Positions 35,132 to 48,400 of a DNA stretch of 64,000 bases are shown piece after piece. Source of the DNA: Calycina herbarum (Eukaryota > Ascomycota > Leotiomycetes > Helotiales > Pezizellaceae). Each line of letters begins with the position of its first letter. The first letter of the stretch is position 1. The stretch spans positions 62,001 through 126,000 of the forward strand of contig LLEY01000163.1 of assembly GCA_001414485.1 (NCBI GenBank), given 5' to 3'. The notes beneath the pieces are model-generated. The model had not been told where the DNA came from and made no database searches. It saw nothing but the letters and a program-made list of their open reading frames with translations. Position numbers and translations under genes: made by a program.

Positions 35132-35551
35132 TGTCACGAATCACGTGTGAGCATGTGACGAGTGAAGACCAGGCGGCGCCCTGACAGGTTAAGCACTATC
35201 GGAAACTCTTATAGACAAAAGAGGGATCTTTAGACTAGCTAAGCGATCCATGGATTTCTTTAGGTAAGAAACATCACGTGACCTAGTCGCCTGAGTCGCT
35301 CTAGTCGCCTGTCGACTGAAGCGATCAGGGCGAGCGACTAGAGCGATTAGAACAGGAGACTAGCACATCTGCTATTAGATAGGAGCTTCGTACTTAACTT
35401 TAGTTATTAATCTTATTATCTTATTTAATATCTTTAATATAAGTAACGAGTTCACTTCTAAGTAAACAACCTAGCACATCTATACTTCTTACTTATATAC
35501 TAACCTTCGAGACTTAGTTACCTTTATTTAGTTCGTTTAAGTTTCGTTATA
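35132..35551 (+). repeat. 5' LTR of chromovirus 3, TATA segment deleted
   Basis: 420 bp, starting TGTCACGAATCACGTG and ending TTTCGTTATA. The first 250 bp keep many CA/TG steps; the rest is RIP-mutated. Compared with the 3' LTR it lacks 18 bp at about 35360, including the TATA box. Confidence 0.9.
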
Positions 35552-35689
35552 CTTTAAGCACCTACTTAGAAGTTCAGTCGCTATAGCCCTAGCAACCCCC
35601 GCCGTAGCTAGCTTAAATACTAGTCGAGTCAACGTCGTAAGAACATCCGGAAGTACTACTAGAAGAACACCTGCTAGTATACAGCTAGG

Positions 35690-36598
35690 CAGGGATAACG
35701 ACAATATTAGTATACTAGACGCCCTCGAGCTCTATAAGGTCGAAGTACTTAAAACTATTAAAGTTAAGATACTAGATACGTATTATAAGAAGCGAAAGGA
35801 ACTAGACTTATTCCTTCTTTAAATAGACATCTACTTTAACTTTAATTCTAATAAATTCAAAGGTAATTATAATTTATAAACTATCTTCGTTATCTCCTAC
35901 CTTAGAGGATTAGCGTTAGAATAGGCTTAGCTATATTTAGAGGACTTTTTTAAGAATAAGAATAAAGATAGAAAGATAGAATTAACTAAGATTATATTTA
36001 AATCTTAGAAGAGATTTAAGGTAACTATTAGAAAAGTCTTTAGAGACTTCGACGCTATCTAGACTACTATATATAAGCTTTTAGATTTATACTAAACCGG
36101 ATTAGTAATAGAATATACTAATAAATTTTAACATTATAAGACGAAATTAGAATAGGATACTATTACTCTTATAGAACTCTTTCGTAGAGGATTAAAGGTA
36201 TATATTCGTAAAGAAATAGCTAAGTAGAATATATAGTTCTTAACTATTATAAGTATAATTAAGAAAGTTGTTTAGCTAGATAACCGCCTATACGAATTTA
36301 GGAAGAGTAACCCTAGATATAAGGAAAAGAGCTAAGGGTTAGATAAGTAGAAGCACTTCTACGCTAAGCATAGTAAGGAGGTAAATACTATATAAAAGAA
36401 AACCTTTCTAAAGAAAGAAGGACTTTCCTAGGAGAAGCGAAATCGTCGACGTAAGTAGAACTTATATTATAACTGTAGCCTTCTTAGCTATAGAGTAAAT
36501 AAGTATAGTAAGAAGAAAGACTCTAATAGAAAGGGACGAATCAACGCTATAGTTTATAAAGAAGTAGTATTACTTAATAAAATTAAACTTATAGATAA
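35690..36598 (+). pseudogene. Chromovirus 3 gag
   Basis: Plus strand: KTIKVKILDTYYKKRKELDL, then QIDIYFNFNSNKFKGNYN, the retrotransposon-gag helical domain, and a zinc knuckle near 36455-36510 (YYNCSLLSYRVNKYSKKK). The frame ends at the TAA target site of the Harbinger element and continues at 40289 (KELEARGY). Stops are TAG or TAA of RIP type. Confidence 0.85.
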
Positions 36599-36959
36599 GG
36601 GCCTGTTTAGCTTATACTAATTATCTAATTATCTTAATTATCTTTACTAAAAAAGTTAATTATTTATAACGAGATAATTACGATTATCGGATAATTAGAA
36701 TTATCTAAATCGTTTAGCTTATACTTAGATAATAACGAGATAATAGGTCTAATTATCGGATATTTATACTTTTAAATATCCTTACTAAAAATTTAAATTA
36801 TCTAGCTATTAAGAAAAACACGATAATATATATTACTTTTCAACATCTCTTTTTAGTACTCTACTAATATACCTAGGCTTACGCTACTCTACCGTCGCCG
36901 GATCCGAATCCGTAACCTCTAAATAGGTGCTATTATTATAGTAATTAGAGCCTATTCTT

Positions 36960-38120
36960 ATATAAATTACTATATAAGTAATTATATTAAAACTCCTTAG
37001 TATACTTCAAAGTTATAAGACGAAGAGTAGATAAAAGAACTACTTAATAGATATCCGAGTTGTATAAGAGATAGCCTCTATATTACTTAGGATGCCTTTT
37101 AAATTATAGAGGAGTTACTTATACGTAAGACCTCTTTTGCTTCTATAAGATATATAAGTATAAGAGAGTAACTTAGTATCTTTTTATATACGGTTACTAG
37201 TAACCTGTCTATATATAAGATAGCGGAACGATTTTAAAGGTATTTAATTAATTTCCTAACTAATTAGAAGAGAGTATTTAACTAACTAGCTATTCAGGAG
37301 TACTGAAACAATCTAAAGAACTTATTATAAAGTTATAATATTCTTTCTTACTAACAACCTTTATAATTTAACGATTATATACCTAGATCCTCTTATAATA
37401 CTATCTACTATTAAGTATAATACTCGGTTCTTCCTATACTTCAAGGATTACTTAGGAGCTATAGATAGTACGTATATTCTAGTAATTCTACTATATAAAG
37501 AGAGGTTACTTTTTAGAGACAAGTATAAGAACCTTAGCTAAAATGTCCTTATATATTATACCTTTAATATAAAGTTCACTTACGTGCTCTCCGGATAAGA
37601 AGGAAGTGTATTAGATAGTACTTTATAGGTAAAGGCTATATAATCCGAAGTAATTCAAATACTCTAGAGTAAATATGTTTTAGAAGACTGCGGCTTTCCT
37701 AGCTCTCCGGAGTGTTTAGTACTATACTATAGTATACGGTACTATTTAAAAGAGTGGAAATAAGCCTTAGAAAATAGAAGAGTACTAGAGAATAAGAAGG
37801 AGCTGTTTAACCTACGATATATAATATTACGTAACGTAATAGAGCGTATATTTAGAGTATTAAAGACAAAGTTCAAGATACTCTAGGTACTAAGAGCCTT
37901 TAAAATATAAGCTTAAGCTTGTATTATACCAGCTTTATATATTCTCTATAATATATTAAGCTCTTATATAGGAGCTAATTATATAGAGAGTATTAAGCCG
38001 ATTTTTAATAAGTATAGTAAAGGAGAAGATGCTTTTATTAATATATTAGAGTATTATATAAATAAGCGTATAAGACGCCTTAGTTTAGTTATAAGAGAGA
38101 GTATTACTATTAAAATATAA
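36960..38120 (+). pseudogene. Harbinger transposase (DDE_4 type)
   Basis: The catalytic core is clear: GAIDSTYI near 37457 (first Asp), KYKNLSQNVL and FTYVLSG downstream, LEDCGFPSS near 37685 (second Asp), and NVIERIFRVLKTKFKIL near 37840 (Glu). This is the usual order of the PIF/Harbinger nuclease. The N-terminal helix-turn-helix part is poorly readable. TAG/TAA stops at former Trp and Gln codons make it non-functional. Confidence 0.85.
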
Positions 38121-38679
38121 GATAATTACGTCTAAAAAAGAGATAGAGAGAATAGATAGACTTATTAGTGTTAAAACTTACTACTACTTATTAAAATAGA
38201 AAGGGACAGTAGTAAATAGAAATAGACTAGAAATGTAGTTATACTTCTTATTATAGAGAAATTTCTACTAATAAATAGGGAATTCTACGTAATAACTTAA
38301 CTTTAAAAATTAATAACTTTATAAAAAGTACTTAGAATAACTAAGTTTTTTTATTTATAGAAAGCTACTAATTAGTCTAAAGTTTAGGTTAAGTGCTCTT
38401 ATTTTTAACTAGCGTTGGTTAAGTATAATTTTAGAGGCTACGTAGTTAGTTTTATAAAGCTCGCTTAGCTCTCTCTTAGTTACGGAGGCAAGCTTTACAG
38501 TTATTAGAAATAAAAGTGTATTTATATAAGTAAAGTATATTATAAATAAAATATCTAGACTAAACTAGTAGTTTTCCCCTATTAAACCTCCTCTAAATCC
38601 TCTAAAAAGAGTCCTAGGAGTTCTAGAAAGATAAAGTATTTTATAGGAAATATTCTCTTATTTTCCTCTACTATTTCCT

Positions 38680-39830
38680 AGATCTACGCTCTACGTAATT
38701 AAGGATTATCCTTAATAGAGAGATACTCTACTAAGTGCTTATAATTCCTTATTAATCGTATAATTAGTATAGTACCTTAAGTAGTTAAAAAGTTCTTCTT
38801 TTATACCTTTTTAAGTACTTACCTATAGATGGATTTATAGACGTCTTCTTAAGACGTCTATTCTAGTATACTTAAGAGTTTATTAGTAGATGCTATAGAT
38901 TAAGCTATAAAAGCTATACTTCCACTTATATCTACTATCTCTTCTAGCCTAGAAAGCTTCTTTCTTTTAGCCGGAATTAGTTCCTTAGATACCCTACGCT
39001 TATGTAAGGTCTCCTCTTTTTAAGTCTCCTTTTAAGCCTTCTTTTAAGCCTTCTTTTAAGCCTTCTTTCTAGCTCTTTTCATCTCTCTCTTATAACTCGT
39101 ACGCTCCTTACTATCCTTACTACTGTAGTATACTTAGTATATGTCGATTTAAGTGTTAATAGACTCGCTAGTATCTACTGTAATAGAGTGACTAATATTC
39201 TTAGTAAAAGTAAGAGCAGGATTAACTAGAATTCTAGCTTGTTTAAGAATAGAGAGATCTTATATATTAGGATCCGTAGTATTAGTACTTATATAGAGAG
39301 ACTCGTCGTCTAATTCGTCAGAAGAAGAAGAGGTCTCTAAATCGTTGTTTTAGCCCTTGGAATAGCTATATTTACCTATAGCTAATCAATCGCTATATAT
39401 CTTATATATAAGAGTATACTATAGAAAGCTCTTCTTCTTCTACTTCTTTAACTTAGGGTTTTTCTAGAAGTAAATTAGTACTAATTAATTAATTAATTAG
39501 GAATAGAGACTTACTATAAGATAAGGAAACCAAACTGACTCTTCTATAGTAATAACACATCTATCCGGATCCTATCTAAAGCCTAAGATATTCATAACCT
39601 AGTATATACTCTTATATTCCTCTCTTAAATTACTATATTTAACTTAAGCTATTCGGCTATCTTTAAGAGGATCTCTATATATACTAGCTTATATCTTAAA
39701 TATAGGTAGAGTAAGAGTAGTATTACTTACTTCTCCTCCGGCTCTTTAATCTCAGACAAACTCTAATAGAGAGAATACGTTATCTTCACTCTAAGTATAA
39801 TTCTTCTTATACTGTGATTAGGTAGGAGTA
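38680..39830 (-). pseudogene. Myb/SANT-like second protein of the Harbinger element
   Basis: Minus strand. The N-terminal half reads like the Myb/SANT-like trihelix domain found with fungal Harbinger transposases: LREEYKSIYQVMNILGFR.DP then VWFPYL (about 39640-39480). A Ser/Asp-rich stretch, a Lys-rich stretch with tandem KKAQKEAQKE-type units (about 39080-39010) and a helical tail follow. Known role in PIF/Harbinger: the Myb-like partner helps transposase reach the ends and the nucleus. Broken by stops. Confidence 0.68.
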
Positions 39831-40285
39831 GGTTAGGTAGATAGTAGAGGGACCTGAGTGTTATCCGGTAAACTTAAGAATTCAGGAGTAGGAAGGTCCT
39901 TTTTAGACTTCTTAGCTCTCTTAGACTTCTTTTAGGAAGAATTTAGTAGTATCTTAAGTAATAAAAGAGGTAAAAGTAATAGATAAAAGAGTAGAAATAA
40001 TAGATAAAAATGTAGATAAAAGTATAAATAAAAGTATAGATAAAAGTAATAAAAGTAAGGATTATATAAGTAAGGTTAGTAGTGAGATTAGTTAGTAAGT
40101 TACTTAATTATTTAGTTAGAATACTAATTTTAGTTATTAGATAGTTATATTTTTAAGATAAACGATATTAACGAGATAATTAGATAATAAGAGAATAATT
40201 AATTTAATTATCTAGTACTAAAAAAGAGCACTGCTGATAATAATTATAATTATTCTATTATCTAATAATTAAGCTAAACAGCCTC

Positions 40286-43200
40286 TAAGGAACTCGAAGC
40301 TAGAGGATATAGTATATAGATTGAAATAGACACTGTAGATATAACTATAGACGTTATATACCTATAGCTAAACAACGGAATCGAGCTACAAGTTAGTAAG
40401 GTATAAAACACTAATAATAATAGAGATCTATTACTTAAAGAATATTACGATATATAGTCGGAAATAGATTATAAATTACCTCTTTAAGTAGAATATAAAT
40501 CACTACTATTAATAAGTTTATTAGAGTTATTAGAGTTAGAATCTAACTTATTAGAGGTAAATCCTAGAATATATAAACCTAAAGAAGAGGAAACATAGAC
40601 ATTTATTAGGACCTTTAAGAGAGGGAATAGATAGGTATATATAGAAGGATAGAAACCTGATTTCTAGAGCTTATATTCTACTTAAGAAGTTAATTCTACT
40701 ATCTTAACTACTTATAAGATAGTAAGAAATAAGTAAGATTAAGTAACTATAGTTAGCTCTATTACTAGGAGGGAAACTATTAAGTTTAAGTAGCTAGGAC
40801 TAGAATAGACAATACTAAATAACTACTTAGAGAAGGGAGATCTATAGAAGATTACTAATTTAAGGAATAATACTACTAAATAGTAGTAGTATTACTTAGA
40901 AGGATTTAATAAATATAATAGATGTCTAAAGTTAGATATTACTACCTACCTACCTAGTTAAGATTATAAATTAGTAATTAATAAGAAATATTAAGTATTA
41001 AAGGTTAAAAAAGAAGTTATAATAGTATTTAAAGAATTAGAAGATTAGTAAATGTTTAGAGTTACTAAGGTAGACCTCTAGGCTAATCTAATCTAGGAAT
41101 TCTACTAACCTATAAAAGGTAAATAGTAGACTACTAAGATATTAAATAGGTTTAGTATAAACTACGAGTATTATTAGACTAGTCTATAGAAAGACGTTTT
41201 ATAGGAACACTTCTAGAACCTGAGAGAACTATAGAAGATAGTCTAATATATAAAGTAGCTTTTTCTAACGATAAAAAAGTAATATTCTTTCTAAGCTCTT
41301 AAAGAGGAGGTAATAGTAAAAGAAGATTTAAGGTTTATTATATTAAACTAGAAAATTATACTACTATAGAAGAGTTAAACGCTATATCTAGAGAAAATCA
41401 ACTTATAGTAATAGTAAAGATAAGAGAGAAAGAACTCTAAGTCTTAATTAATTCTAGAGCAACGAGTAATTTCCTTTCCCTAGTAGCTTAGAAGAAGCTA
41501 AACGTCTTAATTAAAGGTATAAGGCTATACTACTTAGGAGTAGTTAATAGAATAGACGTTATATACTAGAATAGAATTATTAATTAATAAACTATTCTAA
41601 TAAAGATTACTATTAAAGGATACTACTTAGATATATAATTCGATATTATTAAAATAGGGAATAAGGAAGTAATACTTAGTATACTATAGATTTAAGAACA
41701 TAATCTAGATATTAACTAGAAGGCTTAGGAAATAACCTTTAGTTAATATAATTATAAAGCTAGAACGAGGTTAGCGCTACCTCTTCTAAGACGTTAAAAC
41801 ACCTTGCCTAGGGTCCTTTATAGGTTAGTAAGATAGCTAATAATAAAATACCTATATAGTATAGAGAATTTAAAGCTTTGTTTAAAAACCTAGAAGACTT
41901 ATAAGCCTTACTAGAACATTGCTTATAAGATTATAAGATTAAATTAAAAGAGAGTTATTACCTCTTAAAGTAGAAGCTTTAGTTAGATAACTAGAAAAGC
42001 TTATAAAGAATAGAAAGTTATATAAAGGAAGGTATTAAGAAGGGATATATTAGGAAGTCTAAGTTACTAATTATCTTAAATATACTTATTATTAAGAAGA
42101 AAGACGACCTAGATAAGAGAGTATATATTAATTACTAAGAAGTAAATTATACTATAGTTAAGGATGCTTATCTACTACTACCTAGCTAATACTTATAAGA
42201 TAAGTTAAGTAAGGTAGTACGATTTATAAAACTAGATTAATAAAACGCTTATAGACTTATATAAATAAAAGTCGGAGACGAATAGAAGATAGTATTCGCC
42301 TTACTATCGAGCCTTTATAAATATATAGTTATACTATTTAGACTCTATAATATACTAGCTATATATTAGAGATAAAATAATAATATTTTAGAAGATCTTC
42401 TAGGAATAATAGTAATCTATTACTTAAATAATATCTTAATCTTCTTAGAAAAAGAAGAAGAATATAAGGAATATATTAAAGAAGTTTTATAATAACTTAT
42501 AAAAGTAAACTCTTAGTTAAAACTCTTAAAATACAAGTTTAGAGTAACTTAGACACTTTTTCTAAAATAGGTATTTAGCTTAAAGAAAATAGAAATAGAT
42601 CTAGTAAAGATCTAAGATATCTTAAACTAGAAGTTACTAGAGAATATAAAAGATATATAGTCCTTTCTTAGATTTATAAACTTCTACTGTCCGTTTATCT
42701 AAGACTATGTAAAGATTACTAAACTAATGTTAGTACTAGTTAAGAAAGCTATTAAGTTTATTTAGAATAAATAAGCTAAGAACGCTTTTTAAAAGATTAA
42801 AGTAAGGTTTATAAAAAAATCTATTCTATACGATTTTAATATAGAAAAACCTAGTATAATTAAAATAGACGTCTTAGATATATTAATAGATACGATTTAC
42901 CTATAACTAAATAGAAAAGAGAAACTTATATTTATTATATATTATTCTAAAATATTTAACCTAGTATAATAAAACTATAACATCTTCGATAAAGAATTAC
43001 TTACTATAGTATTAGCCTTAGAATACTAGAGAATCTATTTATAGCTAGTAAAATAATAATTTATAATTCTATCTAACTATAAGAACCTTAAAACATTTAT
43101 AATAACTAAGGAACTTATAACTAGATAGTTAGCTAGATAGATAGAGATATTAGAAGGATTTAATATTATTATTTAATATATAAAGAGAACGTTAAATACT

Positions 43201-44230
43201 TAAGCTAATACTCTTAGCTAAAAACCTAGATATAAGAGAAATAAAGAGTATAAGAAGATTATAATCTTAAAAACTCTTAAGAATAGAGACTTAATACCTA
43301 CTATATACGAAATAGTAGTAATAAATAATATCTAGATAAATAAAATTTAAAATATTTATAAAGGTTATAACTAGTATATAAAAGGGAAACTATAGATTCC
43401 TAGCTTATATATAAAGGAATTCGTATAAGAATACTATACTATGTCTACTTATAGCTACTAAGGAATTTATAGAACTCTTTAGAGAATAAGATAATACTAC
43501 TATATTAATTAATTATCTATAATAGTTAAGGAAGTAATAGTAGAATATAATACCTATACTAGGAATAAGGCTTCTTACTATGCTTCTTATAAATAGATAA
43601 ATACTACTCTAATACTATAGATACCTTAGAAATTAATATCTATAGATTTTATTATTAAATTACTAAAATCTAAAGATCTAATAATAAGAGTTAAGTATAA
43701 TATAATCTTAGTTATTATAGAACGACTTATAAAGTATATAATTCTAATAGTATATATAGAGTTAAGTATAGCTAAGGAATTAGTATTAGTATTCCTTAGA
43801 GAAGTAGTCTTAAGATATAGACTATCTAAAGAAATACTCTTATAAAACGATTAGATATAAAAAGAAAGCTCTTTATAGCTTTTTACTCTTAAATAAATAG
43901 AGGAAATAAATAGATAAATTAAGTAGTTAAAATATACTTTTATTATTATATAAACTACTAGTAAGATAACTAGGTAGAACTGCTACCTTTAGTATAGTTT
44001 GTCTATAATAGTTTAGTAATAGAAATAATACTTATTATGCTATTTTATACTAATTTTAGATATAAATTATTAGTATACTAAAAACTACTATCTATAACTA
44101 TTAATAGTTAACTTACTTATATTCAGGTCTTAAAAATTAAGAGGTTATATAAGGAACTAGTAGAGGATTTATAGTTTATTACTAAAAGAAACGTATACTA
44201 CTATAATAAACGACGTAGTTAGAAGCTAAT
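40286..44230 (+). pseudogene. Chromovirus 3 pol: protease, RT, RNase H, integrase
   Basis: Continues gag after the Harbinger element. Protease-like LQVLINSRATSNFL at about 41430 (active-site DSGA changed to NSRA), RT from about 41830 (LLPSQYLQDKLSKV, FIKLDQQNAYRLI, YLNNILIFLEKEEEY at about 42420), RNase H (about 42850-43100) and integrase (about 43430-44050; IDFIIKLLKSKDLI). Both catalytic Asp codons of the RT box are now Asn. Interrupted at 44230 by chromovirus 4. Confidence 0.87.
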
Positions 44231-44705
44231 TGTAACGAAACTCAAACGAACTAAACAAAGATGACTAAGTCTCGAAGGTTGGTATGTAGTAAGAAGTATG
44301 AATGCGCCGGGTTGTTCACTTAGAAGTGAACTCGTTACTTATATTAAAGATATTAAATAAGATGATAAAATTAATAACTAAAGTTAAGTACGAAGCTCCT
44401 ATCTAGATGGTAGACGTGCTAGTATATATAGAACCTTCGTCCTTTGCCTATATTGCTCTAAAACCCTTATATTGCTTGTATCGCCTACTAACCGAGCGAT
44501 ATAGGCGATGTAGGTAATTATTACGTATCTGCTGACAGAGTTATGTAATTCTAATATAATTCTAATAATAAGATCCTAAAGTCCTTTAAGTACTATTACT
44601 TCTAGGCTTCCTCCTATATTACCTTTCCTTTCCTAGATACCTATGCCTTATCCTGTTAGAACGCTGTCTAGACTACGTATTACGATTTATATGTGATTCG
44701 TGATA
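44231..44705 (-). repeat. 3' LTR of chromovirus 4
   Basis: 475 bp. The variable part holds GCGATATAGGCGATGTAGG-type repeats. Less damaged than the 5' copy at its left end. Confidence 0.9.
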
Positions 44706-44839
44706 CTATCCCCTTCTTAGTCTAGCGTGTCCCTATACTTAAGTATAGCCTAAGAAATATTATTAAAAGGCTAGTAGCCTTTCTATTCTTCTATTATATT
44801 ATTAACGTCTTCTTATAAGAACAAACTTAAATAAAATAG

Positions 44840-45446
44840 AATTCTCTATACTCTTTAAATTAAACGATTAGGACGTGAAATGATTCCCTATACTTGATAT
44901 GTTTATACTAAATCCGGTTATTATTACGTTAGTATTATTAATAGTTCTAAGTGCTCTAAGTATACTAGGAAAGGCAAATCCTATAACGTTGAGGAATAAA
45001 ACCAAATACCCTTACTTTTTAAATAGGAATCCCTTAATACCTAGAAACAACGGTTATAATAAGAAGAGGAGATAGCTTATAAGGTTTAAGAAGAAGCTAT
45101 ATAGAAGATCCTTCGTTTACGAAAGTAATAGCGTTTCCTTACTAAGTAGGAGTAAGAGATGCTCTATCGTAGCCTCTCAACCCTATAAGAGCTTGATAAA
45201 GCTAAGGAGAAAGAAGAAAAAAGAAAATAAGAGGAAAAAGAAAAGGTTGAGGCAGATACGATTATAGTCTTAGGTAGAGGTCTAGATAATCATATACCCG
45301 CTTATACTAGCACGTCCCTTTTTGACATTCTTCTAGAACCTAGTCTCGATTCCGCTTTTTTCGAGGTTTTCTCTACTAACTATGAGATATAGGTAGGCTT
45401 GGGTTTTACTAGTAGAACTCCTGAAGTTCTACCTAGTACTAGTTAA
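44840..45446 (+). pseudogene. Antisense extra frame in chromovirus 4
   Basis: At 44889-44984: YT.YVYTKSGY, then SSKCSKYTRKGKSYNV. With Tyr read as damaged Cys the spacing is CX2C, a third ligand position (TAT at 44919), then CX2CX6C. The charged stretch KILRLRKQQRFLTKQEQEML and an Asp/Glu/Lys-rich part follow, then EVFSTNYEM.VGLGFTSRTPEV and TAA at 45444-45446. Very close to the copy in chromovirus 5. Confidence 0.62.
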
Positions 45447-48400
45447 GGTTTCTTTTCGGTTCCTAAGTGTTCTCTAAATATAGGTAATTTAACTACTTAA
45501 TTAAATACTTAACTCGTCTTCTAATAAGTCTATAGTTAAGAATCTTTTTAACTTTATATTTAGTATTTAGGTTTACTAGTTAGATTTCTATAATTAGGGC
45601 TAGTAGTGCTCTCGGTAGTACTGGTTTGAGTAAGGATATGTGGAATACTAGGTAGATGTTTATTGTCTTTAGTAATACTAATTTATAATTTAAAGGTCCT
45701 TTAATATGTTTAATTTTAAATAGTCTAAGTTTTTTATAATCTAGTTTGTTACTTAGTCTTTTTATATCAATGTTTTTCTATACTAAGTAGACTTTATCCC
45801 CCTCTTTTAGTGTTGGCTCTTAACTACGTTGTTTATTATAGTAGTATGTATTTCTTTTAGCTATAAACTGTAAGTCCTTTGTAAGTTCCTTATATAGACT
45901 TTTGATTTTCAAGACTTAAATATAAGTAAGTTAGTTGTCGATGGTTATAGATAGCGGTTCTTGATACGCTGATAATTTATACCTAAAATTAGCGTAGAAT
46001 AGTGTAATAAGTATTGTTTCTGTTACTAAACTGTTGTAGGTAAACTGTGCTAAGGGCAGTAGTTCTACTTAGTTATCTTATTAGTAGTTTATATAATAAC
46101 GAAGGTATGTTTTAACTACTTGATTTATTTGTTTGTTTCCTCTATTTGTTTAAGAGTAGAAAGCTATAGAAAGCTTTCTTTTTATACTTAATTATTTTAT
46201 AAGAGTGATCTAAAATTTCGAGGTAAAGAGCTTGTCTTTATCTAAGAGTATTTCTTCTAGTAGTCTATGTCTTAAGACTACTTCTCTAAGGAATACGAAT
46301 GCTAATTCCTTAGCTATACTTAACTCTATATATGTTATAAGAATTATATACTTTGTAAGTTATTTTATAATAACTAGGATTATGTTATATTTAACTCCTA
46401 TTATTAGATCTTTGGATTTTAGTAATTTAATAATAAAATCTATAGATATTAATTTCTAAGGTATCTATAGTATTAGAGTAGTGTTTATCTATCTATAAGG
46501 AGTATAGTAGGAAGCCTTATTCCTAGTATAGGTATTATATTCTACTATTACTTCCTTAACTATTATAGATAACTGATTAATATAGTAGTATTATCTTATC
46601 TTTTAGAGGGTTCTTTGAATTCCTTAGTAACTATAAGCGAGCATAGTATAGTATTCTTATATAAATTCTTTTATATATAAACTAGGAACCTATAGTTTCC
46701 CTTTTATGTACTAGTTATAACCTTTGTATATGTTTTAAATTTTATCTATCTATATATCGTTTATTACTACTATCTTATATACTATAGGTACTAAGTCTCT
46801 ATTCTTAAGAGTTTTTAAGATTATAATCTTTTTATACTCCTTATTTCCCTTATATCTAGGTTTTTAGCTAAGAGTATTAGCTCGAGTATTTAACGTTCCT
46901 TTTATATATTAGATAACGATGTTGAATCCTTCTAATATCTCTGACTATTTAGCTAATTGCCTTGTCGTAAGTTCCTTAGTAGTTGTAAATGTCCTAAGGT
47001 TCTCGTAGTCGGATAAAACTATAACTAGGTGTTTTACTAGCTGTAAATAAATTCTCTAGTATTCTAAAGCTAATACTATAGTAAGTAATTCTTTGTTAAA
47101 AATGTTATAGTTTTATTATACTAGGTTAAATATCTTAGAATAATATATAATAGGTATAAGTTTTCCTTTATTATTTAGCTATAGGTAAACTATACCTACT
47201 ACTATATCTAAAGCGTCTGTTTTAATTATACTAGATTTATCTATATTGAAATTGTATAGAATAGGTTTTTCTATAAACTTTGCTTTAATTTTCTAAAAAG
47301 TATCCTCTACCTATTTATTCTATATAAATCTAATAGCTTTTTTAACTAGTCCTAATATTAGTTTAATAATTTTTATATAGTCTTAAATAAACAGATAGCA
47401 AAAGTTTACGAATCTAAGGAAGGACTATACGTCTTTTATATTTTCTAGTAACTTCTAGTTTAAGACGTCCTAGATCTTTGCTAGATCTATCTCTATTTTC
47501 CCTAGGCTAAACACCTATCCTAGGAAAAGGGTCTGAGTTACTCCGAACTTGTATTTTAAGAGTTTTAACTAAGAGTTTACTTTTACTAGTTGTTATAAAA
47601 CTTCTTTAACGTGTCCCTTATATTCTTCTTCTTTTTCTAAGAAGATTAAGATATTATTTAAGTAATAGATTATTATTACTCTTAGAAGATCTCTTAAAAT
47701 ATTATTATTTTATCTCTAATATATAGCTAGTATATTATAGAGTCTAAATAGCATAACTGTATATTTGTAAAGGCCTAATAGTAAGGTAAATGCTATCTTC
47801 TATTCGTCTTCGACTTTTATTTATATAAGTCTATAGACGTTTTGTTAATCTAGTTTTATAAATCGTACTACTTTGCCTAACTTGTCTTATAAGTATTAGC
47901 TAGGTGGTAGCGGATAAGCGTTCTTAACTATAGTATGATTTACTTCTTAGTAATTAATATATACTCTTTTATCTAAATTGTCTTTTTTCTTAATAATAAG
48001 CATGTTTAAGGTAATTAGTAACTTAGATTTTCTAATATATCCCTTCTTAATACCTTCTTTTATATAACTTTCTATCCTTTATAGGCTTTTCTAGTTATAT
48101 AACTAAAGCTTTTACTTTAAGAGGTAATAATCCTCTTTTAATTTAATCTTATAGTCCTATAAGCAATGTTTCAGCAAGGCTTACAAGTCTTCTAAGTTTT
48201 CGAATAAAGCCTTAAATTCTCTATACTATATAGGTATTTCGTTATTAGCTATCCTACTAACCTATGAAGGACCCTAGACAAGGTGTCCTAGCATCTTAGA
48301 AGAGGTAGCGCTAACCTCGTTCTAGCTTTAAAGTTATAATTACAAACCTACGTAATTATATTAACTAAAGGTTATTATTTAAGCCTTCTAATTAATATCT

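Larger units (their letters stand above)
36599..40285 (+). mobile_element. PIF/Harbinger DNA transposon (3.69 kb)
   Basis: The ends are imperfect inverted repeats: GGGCCTGTTTAGCTTA on the left, and GAGGCTGTTTAGCTTA when the right end is reverse-complemented. Flanked by the 3-bp target duplication TAA (36596-36598, 40286-40288), the hallmark of PIF/Harbinger. AT-rich subterminal repeats (GATAATTA-like) lie inside both ends. Two convergent frames: transposase (plus) and a Myb/SANT-like protein (minus). Removal restores the gag-pol frame of chromovirus 3. Confidence 0.9.
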
